This document shows positions 53,358 through 63,200 of a stretch of 64,000 nucleotides of DNA, piece by piece. Origin of the DNA: Streptomyces angustmyceticus. GTDB taxonomy: Bacteria > Actinomycetota > Actinomycetes > Streptomycetales > Streptomycetaceae. Where the stretch lies: positions 2,728,001 through 2,792,000 of the forward strand of contig NZ_CP082945.1 in NCBI RefSeq assembly GCF_019933235.1, in the 5' to 3' direction. Position 1 is the first letter of the stretch; every line of letters starts with the position of its first letter. The position numbers and the translations under genes were made by a program. The notes beneath the pieces are model-generated. The model had not been told where the DNA came from, ran no database searches, and saw only the letters and a program-made list of their open reading frames with translations.

Positions 53358-53600
53358 ATGGCGGGCACTGTGACGATGTACAGCACGACCTGGTGCGGCT
53401 ACTGCCGGCGGTTGAAGGGCCAGATGGACCGCGAGGGCATCCAGTACACCGAGATCAACATCGAGCACGACCCGGAGTCCGCGGCGTTCGTGGAGAAGGC
53501 CAACGACGGCAACCAGACGGTGCCGACCGTGCTCTTCCCGGACGGTTCGACGCTGACCAACCCGTCTCTGGCGCAGGTCAAGCAGAAGGTCGGCGCCTGA
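53358..53600 (+). CDS. mrx1: Mycoredoxin (glutaredoxin-like)
   Basis: An 80-residue thioredoxin-fold oxidoreductase that reduces mycothiol mixed disulfides. Active site WCGYC (C13 and C16), TVPTV with cis-Pro (about residues 54-58) and the substrate-binding region. Homologue of Rv3198A (mycoredoxin-1), adjacent to uvrD2 in both genomes. AAGGAG lies about 11 bases before ATG 53358. Predicted member of the sigma-R regulon through the promoter upstream, which links it to sigR/rsrA at 16 kb. Confidence 0.95.
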   Translation: MAGTVTMYSTTWCGYCRRLKGQMDREGIQYTEINIEHDPESAAFVEKANDGNQTVPTVLFPDGSTLTNPSLAQVKQKVGA

Positions 53601-53626
53601 GCGTCGCCGGTGTGAGCTGTTTCATG

Positions 53627-53672
53627 GGCCGCCGGCCGGTTCGTTTCCGCGAACCGGCCGGCGGCCCTTTTG
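53627..53672. terminator. Very strong terminator after mrx1
   Basis: GGGCCGCCGGCCGGTTCG and CGAACCGGCCGGCGGCCC form a perfect 18-bp stem with a 6-nt loop, followed by TTTTG on the plus strand. Shared with the convergent nudC. Confidence 0.92.
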
Positions 53673-53769
53673 CGTGCCTCGCGGGGCGGCCGCCGTCCGG
53701 TGGGCGCGGGCGAGGAGCGGCCCGTCGGCCGCGCCTCCCTGCGACGCGGCCGCGCGTCCCGTGGTGCCC

Positions 53770-54705
53770 CTACGGCTTGGGCAGCGGCTTGCCGTACCAG
53801 AGCTCGATGAGGCGGGCGGCGATGGAGATGCCGTACGGCGGGAGGACCTCGCCGGACTCGAAGGCGGCGCGCAGGTCCTCGCGGGAGAACCAGCGGGCCT
53901 CCTCGATCTCCTCGCCGTCGACCTGGATCTCGGAGGACGTGGCGCGGGCCATGAAGCCCAGCATCAGGCTGGAGGGGAAGGGCCAGGGCTGGCTGGCGAT
54001 GTACTCGACGTCGCCGACCACGACGCCGGCCTCCTCGAAGACCTCGCGGACCACCGAGTGCTCGATGGACTCGCCCGGCTCGACGAAGCCCGCGAGCGTG
54101 GAGAAGCGGCCCTCGGGCCAGTGCACCTGGCGGCCGAGGAGGGCGCGGTCCTCCTCATCCGTGACGAGCATGATCACGGCCGGGTCGGTGCGCGGGTAGT
54201 GCTCCGCACCGCAGGCGGGGCAGCGCCGGATGTGGCCGGCGGCGGCGATGACGGTCCGTTCACCGCAGCGTGAGCAGAAGCGGTGCAGGCGCTGCCAGTT
54301 CTCCAGGGCGACGGCGTGGACGAGCAGTCCGGCGTCGCGGGGGGAGAGCAGCAGGCCGGCCTCGCGCAGGCCCGCCGGGCGCGCGGACTGGTCCATGCGG
54401 CCGGGCAGCGTGTCCTTCTGGAGGGCGAAGTAGCTGACGCCGTCGTCGTCGGTGCCGAGGTAGTAGCGGTGGGCCTCGGTCAGCGGCGCCTCGAAGGACG
54501 GCGTCATGATCAGCTCGGTGCGGCCGTCGGGGGTGTCGTCGATCAGCGCCTGGCCGCCGGACACCACGAAGACGCGCGTCGTCGGGTGGCTCCAGGCCGC
54601 CGCCAGCCATGCCTCGTCGAGCCGGTGATGGGCGGAGCGGTCGATTCCGCTCGGCGCGCTGAACGTGAGCGGCCGGCCGGCGGTGTGGTCGGTCCAGGTG
54701 GTCAC
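53770..54705 (-). CDS. nudC: NAD+ diphosphatase NudC
   Basis: Nudix enzyme that hydrolyses NAD(H) and removes NAD caps from RNA. The 311-residue protein has a zinc ribbon (CSRCG and CPACG; about residues 143-163), the Nudix box GFVEPGESIEHSVVREVFEE (about 209-228) and the NADH-specific SQPWPFPSS (about 241-249). GTG 54705 is preferred because GGAAA precedes it; a TTG four codons upstream (54717) abuts the GGGGGAG sequence too closely. Homologue of Rv3199c. Confidence 0.94.
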   Translation of the reverse strand: MTTWTDHTAGRPLTFSAPSGIDRSAHHRLDEAWLAAAWSHPTTRVFVVSGGQALIDDTPDGRTELIMTPSFEAPLTEAHRYYLGTDDDGVSYFALQKDTLPGRMDQSARPAGLREAGLLLSPRDAGLLVHAVALENWQRLHRFCSRCGERTVIAAAGHIRRCPACGAEHYPRTDPAVIMLVTDEEDRALLGRQVHWPEGRFSTLAGFVEPGESIEHSVVREVFEEAGVVVGDVEYIASQPWPFPSSLMLGFMARATSSEIQVDGEEIEEARWFSREDLRAAFESGEVLPPYGISIAARLIELWYGKPLPKP

Positions 54706-54781
54706 TGCTGTTTCCAACTCCCCCTGTGGCGTGGGTGATTGCTGCGTACGGGCGCGGAGCGGTACGGCGGGACGCGCGCGG

Positions 54782-56182
54782 TCAGGCCGGGCGCCAGGTC
54801 TCCGCCAGGTCGCCCCACAGGTGGGCGGCGGTCTCGACGCCCTTCATCAGCAGGTCGAGCTCGACCTTCTCGTTCGGCGCGTGCCAGCCGTCGGACGGCA
54901 CGGAGATCCCGAGGAAGAGCACCGGGACGCCGAGGACGTCCTGCAGGTCGGCCGCCGGTCCGGAACCGCCCTCGCGGGTGAAGCGGATCTTCTGCTCGAA
55001 GGCCAGGCCCATGGCGCGGACCAGGGACTGGAGCGCGGGGTGGTCGAGCGGGGTGAGGCAGGGGCGGGTGGCGCCCCAGAAGGTGATCTCGTGGCGGATG
55101 CCGGGCGGGAGCTGGGCTGCGACCCAGTCGCGTACGGACTGCTGCACGGCGGCCGCATGCTGCCCGGCGACCAGCCGGAAGGACAGCTTCAGCTGTGCGG
55201 TGGAGGGCACGATGGTCTTGCCGCCGGGGCCCTGGTAGCCGCCGCCGATGCCGTTGACCTCGGCGGTGGGGCGGGCCCAGATGCGCTCCAGGGTCGTGCT
55301 GCCCGCCTCGCCGAGGGGGGCGTGGGAGTGCGCGGTGCGCAGCCACTCCGCCTCGTCGAAGGGCAGCTCGGCGAAGAGTTCCCGCTCGCGCTCGGTGAGC
55401 TCGATCACGCCGTCGTAGAAGCCGGGGACGGCGACGCGGCGGTCGGTGTCGTGCAGCGCGGCGGCCAGCCGGGCGGCCTCGGTGGCGGGGTTGGGGACCG
55501 CGCCGCCGAACGAGCCGGAGTGGATGTCCTGGTCGGGGCCGTAGAGGTCGATCTGGCAGTCGGTGAGGCCGCGCATGCCGGTGCACACCGTGGGGGTGTC
55601 CCGGGACCACATGCCGGTGTCGGAGACGATCACCGCGTCGCAGGCGAGGCGGTCGGCGTGCTTCTCGATCAGGGCAGGGAAGTTCGGGGAGCCGGACTCC
55701 TCCTCGCCCTCGATGAGCAGCTTGAGGTTGACGGCGGGGGCGGTGCGGCCGGTCGCGGCGAGGTGCGCGCGTACGCCCAGGGTGTGGAAGAACACCTGGC
55801 CCTTGTCGTCGGCGGCGCCGCGGGCGTAGAGCTTGCCGTCGGTGGTGTGCGGGACGAAGGGGTCGGTGTGCCAGCCGTCCTCGCGGGCGGCGGGCTGGAC
55901 GTCGTGGTGGCCGTAGACGAGCACGGTCGGCGCGGACGGGTCCCCGGAGGGCCACTCGGCGAAGACCGCGGGCAGGCCGTCGGTCTCCCAGATCTCGGTG
56001 GCGGTGAAGCCGGTGTCGGAGAGCTTCGCGGCGAGCCATTCGGCGCTGCGGCGGACGTCGCCGGCGCGCTCCGGGTCGGCGGACACGGAGGGGATGCGCA
56101 GCCAGTCGGCGAGGTCCTGGAGAAAGCTCTCGCGGTGGAGGGCGATGTACGCGCGGACGGCGCTGTCCGGGGTTGTGCTCAT
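54782..56182 (-). CDS. M20-family dipeptidase
   Basis: Dizinc metallopeptidase of 466 residues related to carnosinase/CNDP-type dipeptidases. Metal-binding motifs: YGHHDVQPA (about 90-98), ARGAADDKGQ (about 118-127), LLIEGEEESGS (catalytic Glu region, about 155-165) and TGMRGLTDCQ. The dimerisation domain lies in between (YGPDQDIHSGSFGG). Substrate (dipeptides or N-acyl amino acids) not predictable. In M. tuberculosis the equivalent position next to nudC holds a TrkA-type channel gene, so this is a Streptomyces difference. Confidence 0.9.
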   Translation of the reverse strand: MSTTPDSAVRAYIALHRESFLQDLADWLRIPSVSADPERAGDVRRSAEWLAAKLSDTGFTATEIWETDGLPAVFAEWPSGDPSAPTVLVYGHHDVQPAAREDGWHTDPFVPHTTDGKLYARGAADDKGQVFFHTLGVRAHLAATGRTAPAVNLKLLIEGEEESGSPNFPALIEKHADRLACDAVIVSDTGMWSRDTPTVCTGMRGLTDCQIDLYGPDQDIHSGSFGGAVPNPATEAARLAAALHDTDRRVAVPGFYDGVIELTERERELFAELPFDEAEWLRTAHSHAPLGEAGSTTLERIWARPTAEVNGIGGGYQGPGGKTIVPSTAQLKLSFRLVAGQHAAAVQQSVRDWVAAQLPPGIRHEITFWGATRPCLTPLDHPALQSLVRAMGLAFEQKIRFTREGGSGPAADLQDVLGVPVLFLGISVPSDGWHAPNEKVELDLLMKGVETAAHLWGDLAETWRPA

Positions 56183-56192
56183 ACGACCGAGC

Positions 56193-59100
56193 CTATCGGC
56201 CTTGGGCCGGCGGCCGGTCGGCGGTCTCGCCGAGCAGGATGCGTTCGAGTCCGGCCCGGCCGGGCAGCCGGGCGGGTCTGACCACCTCGCCGCTGCGGAC
56301 GTAGAGGAAGGCGGCGTCGACGGCGGAGGGCTCCAGGCCGTACCGCTCGGCCCAGGCGAGGCGGTAGACGGCCAGCTGGAGGGGGTCGGCGCTGTGGGCG
56401 CGGCCGGTCTTCCAGTCGACGATCTCGAAGCGGTCGCCGTCGGGGCCGGGCTCCTTGTAGACGGCGTCGATGCGGCCGCGGATCACCCGCCCGGCGAGGG
56501 TCAGCTGGAAGGGGGCTTCGACGCGGAAGGGGGTGCGGTGGGCGTAGGGGGTGCGGGCGAAGGCTTCCTTGAGGGTTTCGAGGTCGTGTTCGTCGACGAT
56601 CTCGGTCTCCTCGCCGGGTTCGGCGCCCGGGAGTTCGTCGGGGCCGAGCAGCGGCAGCGTCAGCTCTTCGAAGCGGGACTCGACCCAGGCGTGGAAGCGG
56701 GTGCCGCGGCGGGCGCCGGGCTGGGGCGGGCGCGGCATGGGGCGGGCGAGTTCGCGGGCGAAGCCGTCGGGGTCGGCGGCGAGGCGGAGCAGTTGGGTGG
56801 CGCTGAGGGCGGAGGGCAGCGGGACGTCGCGGACGGTGGCGCGCGAGCGGCGCAGTTCGGCGGCGAGCGCGTCCAGATCGCGGTCCCAGGAGCCGACGGT
56901 GCGCCGCTCCTCGGGGAGGAGGGCGTGCGGCGCGGTGTCGTCGGGGTGGGCGGTGCCGGGGCCGGCGGGCGCCGTGAGGTCGGGCTCGGCGGCGCGCTGG
57001 GCGCCGATACGGGCGGCGGGGCGCGGGGACGGGTGGGCCTCGGGGATGTCGTGGGGCGGGGGGTCGTACGGCGGGGGGTCGTCCTCGTCGTACGGAACGG
57101 GTTCGCCGGACGGGGCGCCCTGCGCGTACGGCGGGGCCTCGTCGAACGGCGAAGCCCCGCCGGTCGGCAGGACGTCGTCGAACGGCGGAGCGTCCTCGAA
57201 CGGCGGGGCGTCGTCGAACGGGTCGGGTTCGGGGAGGGCGTCGTCGTGGGGGTCGGTGTCCCAGGGGTCGTCCGGCGGGGGTGGTGGCCAGTCGGGGTCG
57301 TGGGCGGGGCGGGACGGGGCGGAGGCGGCGGGGGTCTCGCCCGTCCGGCGCTCCAGGTGGGCGCGGACCGTGGCGGCGGCGGCGCGGCGGCGGGCCGTGG
57401 CGGTGGGATCGAGGGGCAGCGGCCAGGCCTGTTCCGTGGCGGCCTCGGCGAGGGCGGGGTTCTCCTCGCCGTCCCCGGGGGCCGGGGCCCAGTGCTCGAT
57501 CTCGCCGTGTCCTGCCTCGCAGTGGGTGCGCAGCGCCTCCAGGAAGGCGGACGGGCCGCGGGGCCGCTTCTGCTGGGGCCCCCACCAGTGGCCGGAGCCG
57601 AGCAGCAGGGAGCGGGGGCGGGTGAAGGTGACATAGCCGAGGCGGAGTTCCTCGGTCTCCTGGTGTTCCTTCATCGCCTCCTTGAAGGATTTCAGGCCGC
57701 GGGCGCCCCATTCGCCGATGTCGGGGAGGGTGGCGGCGTCGCCGCGCAGGGCGTGCGGGAGGACCTTGGCGCGGCTGGTCCAGGACTCGCGGGCCTGTTC
57801 GCTGGGGAACTGCTTGGCGATCAGGCCGGGTACGGCGACCACGTCCCATTCCAGGCCCTTGGACTTGTGCGCGGTGAGGACCTTGACGGTGTTGTCGCCG
57901 CCCGGAAGGGAGCTGTCGAGGCCCTTTTCGTGCTGGACGGCGGTGCGCAGGAAGCCGAGGAAGGCGAGGAGGGTGGCGTCGCCGTCGAGGGATTCGCCGC
58001 CCTGTTTGGCGGCGAATCCGGCCGCGATGTCGAGGAAGGTGCCGAGGGTTTCGCGGCGGCGGGCGGCGAGGGCGTGCGGTGACGCGGACAGCTCGACTTC
58101 CAGGCCGGTGGCGGCGAGCACCCGGTGGAGCACGTCCATGAGGGGGTCGCCCAGGGAGCGGCGCAGGTCGCGGAGTTCGGCGGCGAGGTAGGCGAAGCGC
58201 ACCCGCGCCTCGGGGGAGAACGGGAGCTGGTCGTCGGGACCCTCGGCCTCCAGGAAGGTGTCGAGGGCGTCGGCGAGCGAGATGGTCTCGGCGGGGTCCA
58301 CGCCCTCGACGGCCTCGGCGAGGCGCTGGGCGGGGTCGTCGGACGGGCCGCCGTGGTGGACGAGGGTGCGGGCGCGGCGGCCGAGGAGTGCCAGGTCGCG
58401 GGGGCCGATCCGCCAGCGCGGGCCGATCAGCAGGCGGACCAGGGCGGCGTTGGCCGTCGGGTCCTGGAGCACCTCGCAGACGGCGACGAGGTCGGCGATC
58501 TCGGGCAGGTGCAGCAGCCCGGAGAGGCCGACGACCTCCACGGGAATGTCCCGGGCGACCAGTTCCCCCTGGATGCGGGCGAAGTCGCCGGCGGTGCGGC
58601 ACAGGACGGCGATCTCGCCGGGCGGGGTGCCGGTACGGACGAGGTGGGCGAGGGAGTCGGCGAGCCAGCTGAGCTCTTCGGCGTGGGTGGGCAGCAGGGC
58701 GCAGCGGACGGTGCCGTCGCGCTCGGCGCCGGGGGCCGGGCGCAGCGCTTCGACGCCTCGGTGCATCCGGCGCAGCGGGGCGGCGAGGCCGTTGGCGAGG
58801 TCGAGGAGGCGGCCGCCGCTGCGCCGGTTCTCGCTGAGGGCGTGGCGGCGGGCGGGGGTGCCGTCCGGGAAGGGGAAGTGGGCGGGGAAGTCGTCGAGGT
58901 TGGCCACGGAGGCGCCGCGCCAGCCGTAGATGGCCTGGCAGGGGTCGCCGACGGCGGTGACGGCGTGCCCGGTGACGGTGTCGCCGCCGGCGCCGAAGAG
59001 GCCGGACAGCAGGAGTCGCTGGGCGACGGAGGTGTCCTGGTACTCGTCGAGCAGGACGACCCGGAATTCGTCGCGCAGGATCCGGCCGACCTCGGGGCGG

Positions 59101-59879
59101 GTGGTGGCGAGGGTCGCGCAGTGGGCGATCTGGTCGCCGAAGTCGAGGAGGTCGCGGCGGCGCTTCTCGGCCCGGTAGGCGGTGACGAGGTCGAGCAGTT
59201 CCAGGCGGCCGCGGGCGGTCTCGGGGACCTTGCGCAGGTCGGCGTTGGTGAGCTTCACCCCGTCGAGGACGGCGAGGAGCTCGGTGTCGTGGGCGCGGAG
59301 CGCGGCCGGGTCCACGAGGTGCTCGGCGAGCTCGGCGTCCAGGGCGAGGACGTCCTCCACGAGGGAGGGCAGCGAGGTGGTGAGCGCGGGGTAGGGGCCG
59401 GGGGCGGCGCGGAGAGTACGGGCGGCGAGCTGGAAGCGGGTGGCGTCGGCGAGGAGCCGGGCGCTGGGCTCCAGGCCGATGCGCAGGCCGTGGTCCTTGA
59501 GGAGCTGGCCGGCGAAGGCGTGGTAGGTGGAGATCCGCGGCTCACCGGGGGGCTGGTCGGCGGCGGTGCCCGCGGCGCCGGACGGGAGCGGGTCGGGGTC
59601 GGTGACCCCGGCGGCGAGGAGCGCGGCCCGGACGCGTTCCGCGAGTTCGCCGGCCGCCTTGTTCGTGAACGTCAGCCCGAGGACCTGCTCGGGGGCGACC
59701 TGACCGGTGCCGACCAGCCACACCACGCGCGCGGCCATGACCGTGGTCTTGCCCGAGCCGGCCCCGGCCACGATGACCTGCGGGGCGGGCGGAGCGGTGA
59801 TGCACTCCGTCTGCTCCGGCGTGAACGGGATACCCAGCAGCTCCTTGAGCTGCTCGGGATCGGTGAGGCGAGCTGACAC
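56193..59879 (-). CDS. adnB: Helicase-nuclease subunit AdnB
   Basis: Motor-nuclease subunit of the actinobacterial AdnAB complex, which resects double-strand breaks. The 1228-residue protein has UvrD motifs GAGSGKT (39-45), LLDEYQDTSVAQR, GDPCQAIYGWRGAS and VLTAHKSKGLEWDVV, and a C-terminal RecB-type nuclease (GRIDAVYKE, FEIVDWKTG, QLAVYRLAW). Unlike AdnA it lacks the iron-sulfur cysteines. Between the halves (about residues 860-950) lies a low-complexity Pro/Asp-rich insert with PPFDDA-like units. GTG 59879 (VSARLTD) is taken as the start; no good ribosome binding site is visible. Confidence 0.9.
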   Translation of the reverse strand: MSARLTDPEQLKELLGIPFTPEQTECITAPPAPQVIVAGAGSGKTTVMAARVVWLVGTGQVAPEQVLGLTFTNKAAGELAERVRAALLAAGVTDPDPLPSGAAGTAADQPPGEPRISTYHAFAGQLLKDHGLRIGLEPSARLLADATRFQLAARTLRAAPGPYPALTTSLPSLVEDVLALDAELAEHLVDPAALRAHDTELLAVLDGVKLTNADLRKVPETARGRLELLDLVTAYRAEKRRRDLLDFGDQIAHCATLATTRPEVGRILRDEFRVVLLDEYQDTSVAQRLLLSGLFGAGGDTVTGHAVTAVGDPCQAIYGWRGASVANLDDFPAHFPFPDGTPARRHALSENRRSGGRLLDLANGLAAPLRRMHRGVEALRPAPGAERDGTVRCALLPTHAEELSWLADSLAHLVRTGTPPGEIAVLCRTAGDFARIQGELVARDIPVEVVGLSGLLHLPEIADLVAVCEVLQDPTANAALVRLLIGPRWRIGPRDLALLGRRARTLVHHGGPSDDPAQRLAEAVEGVDPAETISLADALDTFLEAEGPDDQLPFSPEARVRFAYLAAELRDLRRSLGDPLMDVLHRVLAATGLEVELSASPHALAARRRETLGTFLDIAAGFAAKQGGESLDGDATLLAFLGFLRTAVQHEKGLDSSLPGGDNTVKVLTAHKSKGLEWDVVAVPGLIAKQFPSEQARESWTSRAKVLPHALRGDAATLPDIGEWGARGLKSFKEAMKEHQETEELRLGYVTFTRPRSLLLGSGHWWGPQQKRPRGPSAFLEALRTHCEAGHGEIEHWAPAPGDGEENPALAEAATEQAWPLPLDPTATARRRAAAATVRAHLERRTGETPAASAPSRPAHDPDWPPPPPDDPWDTDPHDDALPEPDPFDDAPPFEDAPPFDDVLPTGGASPFDEAPPYAQGAPSGEPVPYDEDDPPPYDPPPHDIPEAHPSPRPAARIGAQRAAEPDLTAPAGPGTAHPDDTAPHALLPEERRTVGSWDRDLDALAAELRRSRATVRDVPLPSALSATQLLRLAADPDGFARELARPMPRPPQPGARRGTRFHAWVESRFEELTLPLLGPDELPGAEPGEETEIVDEHDLETLKEAFARTPYAHRTPFRVEAPFQLTLAGRVIRGRIDAVYKEPGPDGDRFEIVDWKTGRAHSADPLQLAVYRLAWAERYGLEPSAVDAAFLYVRSGEVVRPARLPGRAGLERILLGETADRPPAQGR

Positions 59880-60289
59880 GAGACAAACGGTAACGGGCGC
59901 CACCGACAATCCACGGCGCTTGGGTGGCCCTCCCACGTTCGGCTGTCCCGCCGTGGGGGTTTCTCTTTGTTCGCCTGCGGCGGGCCGGGTCCGCTGCGCG
60001 GGGCTGTGGGTGCGGTGACGGACCTCCGAGATCCACCCCCACCGGCCTTCTTCCCACCCCCCAACGGGAGGGGACGGGCCGGAGCGGGTGGGTGTCCGGA
60101 CGTAAAGCGAAGCAGTCCGGACACCCACCCGCGGAGGCCCGTCACCGGCACCCCGACAGCCCCGCGCAGCGGACCCGCCCGCCGCCAGGCGCAACGCCGG
60201 GCGCACCGCGCCAGCGGGCGAAACACGGCGACCAACCCCCACGGCGGCAAAGACAAAAACGTGGGAAAAAAGCCAAACGCAGTGAAACG
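59880..60289. other. 410-base gap between adnA and adnB
   Basis: The stretch between the adnA stop and the adnB start is mostly the inverted-repeat element. The right flank is unusually A-rich on the plus strand (runs of A near 60254-60270), i.e. T-rich behind adnA on its coding strand. Confidence 0.7.
59948..60247. repeat. 300-bp nested inverted-repeat element in the adnA-adnB gap
   Basis: Four pairs of arms are nested around a centre near 60108: A 59948-59961/60234-60247 (14 bp perfect), B 59972-60007/60156-60191 (36 bp, one bulge each side), C 60013-60028/60132-60147 (15 of 16) and D 60084-60101/60115-60132 (18 bp perfect, 13-nt loop). Side branches 60029-60083 and 60192-60233 can also fold. 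It could be a palindromic (MITE-like) repeat or a structured RNA. No ORF here looks coding. Confidence 0.85.
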
Positions 60290-63200
60290 TCACTCCACGA
60301 CCTGCCCCCCCTCCGGCTGAGCGCTGCACGAAGCGCGGAACGTGCAGTGGGTGCAGTGGGTGCCGGTGGTCGGTGTGAAGCGTTCCTCCAGGACGCGGCC
60401 CGCGGCGGTGGCGAGGAGTTCGCCGACCCACTCTCCCCCGGGCTGCTCCGGGGGGCCTGCCGGCTCCAGTGGCTGTTGCGCCTGTACGGCGGGCAGTGCG
60501 TCGCCGCCCTCCTTCTGGGCGGCGCCCAGGCGCAGGTGCACCAGTTCGGCGCCGCCCGGCTCGGGGGTGCGGCCGTCGAAGGCGTCGTCGACGGCGCCCT
60601 CGCGGACCGCGAGCTGGTAGACGGCGAGCTGGGGGTGGCGGGCGACCTCGGGGCCGGTCGGCTTCTGCTTGCCGGTCTTGAAGTCGACGACGTACGCGCG
60701 GCCCTGTGCGTCCTTGGAGACGTGGTCCATGCTGCCGCGGATGCGGACCTCGTAGGCGCCGGCCCGGAGGGTGAGGTCGAAGCCGTGCTCGGTGGCGACG
60801 GTGTCCCGGCCGCGGGTCTCGCGCTCCATGACGTGCCAGCGCAGGAAGCGCTCCAGGGCGGCGCGGGCGGACTCCTTTTCCTGGCGCGACTTCCAGGGGG
60901 CGTCGAAGGCGAGGGCGTCCCATACGGAGTCCAGGCGCTCCATCAGGACGGTCAGGTCGGCGGGGGTACGGCCGGAGGCGACCTCGTCGGCGAGCACATG
61001 CACCACGTTGCCGAAGCCCTGGGCGGCGGTGGCGGGGGTGTCCGCCTTGACCTCGCGGCCCAGGAACCACTGGAGGGAGCAGGTGTTGGCGAGCTGGTCG
61101 AGGGCGCTGCCGGAGAGGACGACGGGGCGGTCGCGGTCGCGGAGCGGGACCGTGCTGTGGGTGGGTTCGTGCAGGCCCCACCAGTTGTCGGGGTGGGCAG
61201 CCGGTACGAGGGGGTACTGGTCGTCGTCGCGGAGGGCGGCGAGTTGCGCGAGCCGCTGGGCGGCGGCCTCGCGCAGCGCCGGGGTGGCGGCCGGGTCCAC
61301 GGTGGTGGCGCGCAGTTCGGCGACGAGCGCGGCCACCGAGAGGGGCCGGCGCGGGCGGCCGGTGACGTCCTGGGGGGCGACGCCCAGTTCGGTCAGGAAC
61401 CGGGAGGGCTGGTCGCCGTCGTCGGCCGCGGCCTTCACGGCGGTGACGACCAGGCGTTCGCGGGCCCGGGTGGCGGCGACGTAGAACAGCCGGCGTTCCT
61501 CGGCGAGCAGGGCGCCCGGGGGCAGCGGCTCGGCCAGGCCGTCGCGGCCGATCCGGTCGGCTTCCAGCAGCGAGCCGCGGCGGCGCAGGTCGGGCCAGAG
61601 CCCCTCCTGGACCCCGGCGACGACGACGAGCCGCCATTCCAGGCCCTTGGCGCGGTGCGCGGTCATCAGCCGTACGGCGTCGGGGCGCACGGCGCGCCGG
61701 GTGAGGGTGTCGGCGGCGATGTCCTGGGCGTCGAGTTCCTCCAGGAAGTTGAGCGCGCCGCGGCCGCCGGTGCGTTCCTCGGCGCGGGCCGCGGTCTCGA
61801 ACAGCGCGACGACGGCGTCCAGGTCCCGGTCGGCGTTGCGTCCGGCGGCGCCTCCCCGGTGGGCGGCCCGCTCCAGGCGCTGTGGCCAGGGGGTGCCGTC
61901 CCACAGCTCCCACAGGGCCTGTTCGGCGGTGCCGCCGCCGGCCAGGAGTTCGCGGGCCTTGCGCAGCAGCAGCCCGAGCCGCTGGGCGCCGCGCGCGTAG
62001 GCGGGGTCGTGGGCCACCAGGCGCTGCGGTTCGGCGAGCGCCTGGGCGATCAGCTCGTCGGAAGGCCGCGGCAGCGCCTGCCCGGCGGCGCGTTCCTCCT
62101 CGCGCAGGGCCCGCCCCAGCCGCCGCAGGTCGGCGGCGTCCATACCGCCCAGCGGGGAGGTCAGCAGGTCCAGCGCGGTCTCGGCGTCGAGCACGGGGCG
62201 GGCGCCGGGGGCGGGGGCGGCCTCGACAGGGTGGGTGTCATCGGGGACGGCCTCGGCGGACGGGGCATCCCCGGGGGCAGACTCGACGGGCAGGGCGTCA
62301 TCGAAGGCGGGCGCGACGGGCGAGGCGCCACCAGGGGCGGCCGCCCCGGCTTCCCCCTCCCCCGCCCCGGCCCCGTCCGCACCCGGCCCCTCCAACGCGG
62401 CCCGTGCCGCCACCCGCAGTGCGGTCAGCAGTGGGGCGACCGCGGGTTCGTGGCGCAGGGGCAGGTCGTCGCCGTCGATGTCGAGCGGTACGCCGGCGGA
62501 GGTCAGGGCGCGGCGTACGGCGGGGAGGGAGCGCCCGCCGGCGCGGACGAGGACGGCCATCTCGTGCCAGGGCACGCCGTCTTCGAGGTGGGCGCGGCGC
62601 AGGATGTCGGCGATGTTGTCGAGCTCGGTGCCGGGTGTCGGGTACGTGTACACCTCGACGCGGCCGCCGTCCCGTACGGGCACCGGTTCGCGGTGGGCGC
62701 GGACCTTACGGGCGGGCAGGCGGGTGAGCGGCATCCGGTGGGTGAGCAGCCGGGTGGCGGCGAGCAGGGCGGCGCCGGAGCGCCGGGAGGTGCCGAGCAC
62801 GGCCACGGGGGCGGGGGTGCCGTCGCCGCGGCGGAAGGTCTCGGGGAAGTCGAGGATGCCGTTGACGTCGGCGCCGCGGAAGGCGTAGATCGACTGGTCG
62901 GGGTCGCCGAAGGCGACGAGTGTGCGGCCCGGAGCGCCCGGCCGGCCCGTCGCTCCGTGGTTGCCGGCGAGCGCGCGCAGCAGCCGTACCTGGGCGGCGT
63001 CGGTGTCCTGGTACTCGTCGACGTAGACCGCGTCGTAGGCGGTGGCCAGTTGTGCCGCGACGTCGGTGTCCTCGGCGAGCAGCACCGCGCGGTGCACCAG
63101 CTCGGCGTAGTCCAGTACGCCCTGGGCGTCCAGGACGTCGAGGTATTCGGCGAGGAAGGCGGCCGCCGCGCTCCAGTCGGGGCGGCCGGTGCGGCGGGCG

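Noticed and set aside
53094..53386. Short Pro-rich and Gly-rich ORFs in the uvrD2-mrx1 gap
   Set aside because: They are products of G-tracts and repeats with no start context or conservation signal visible, and they overlap the sigma-R promoter.
59880..61913. Extension of the adnB frame upstream to 61913
   Set aside because: The frame remains open through the inverted-repeat element and into adnA, but the extension has no helicase sequence, and family proteins begin near VSARLTD at 59879.
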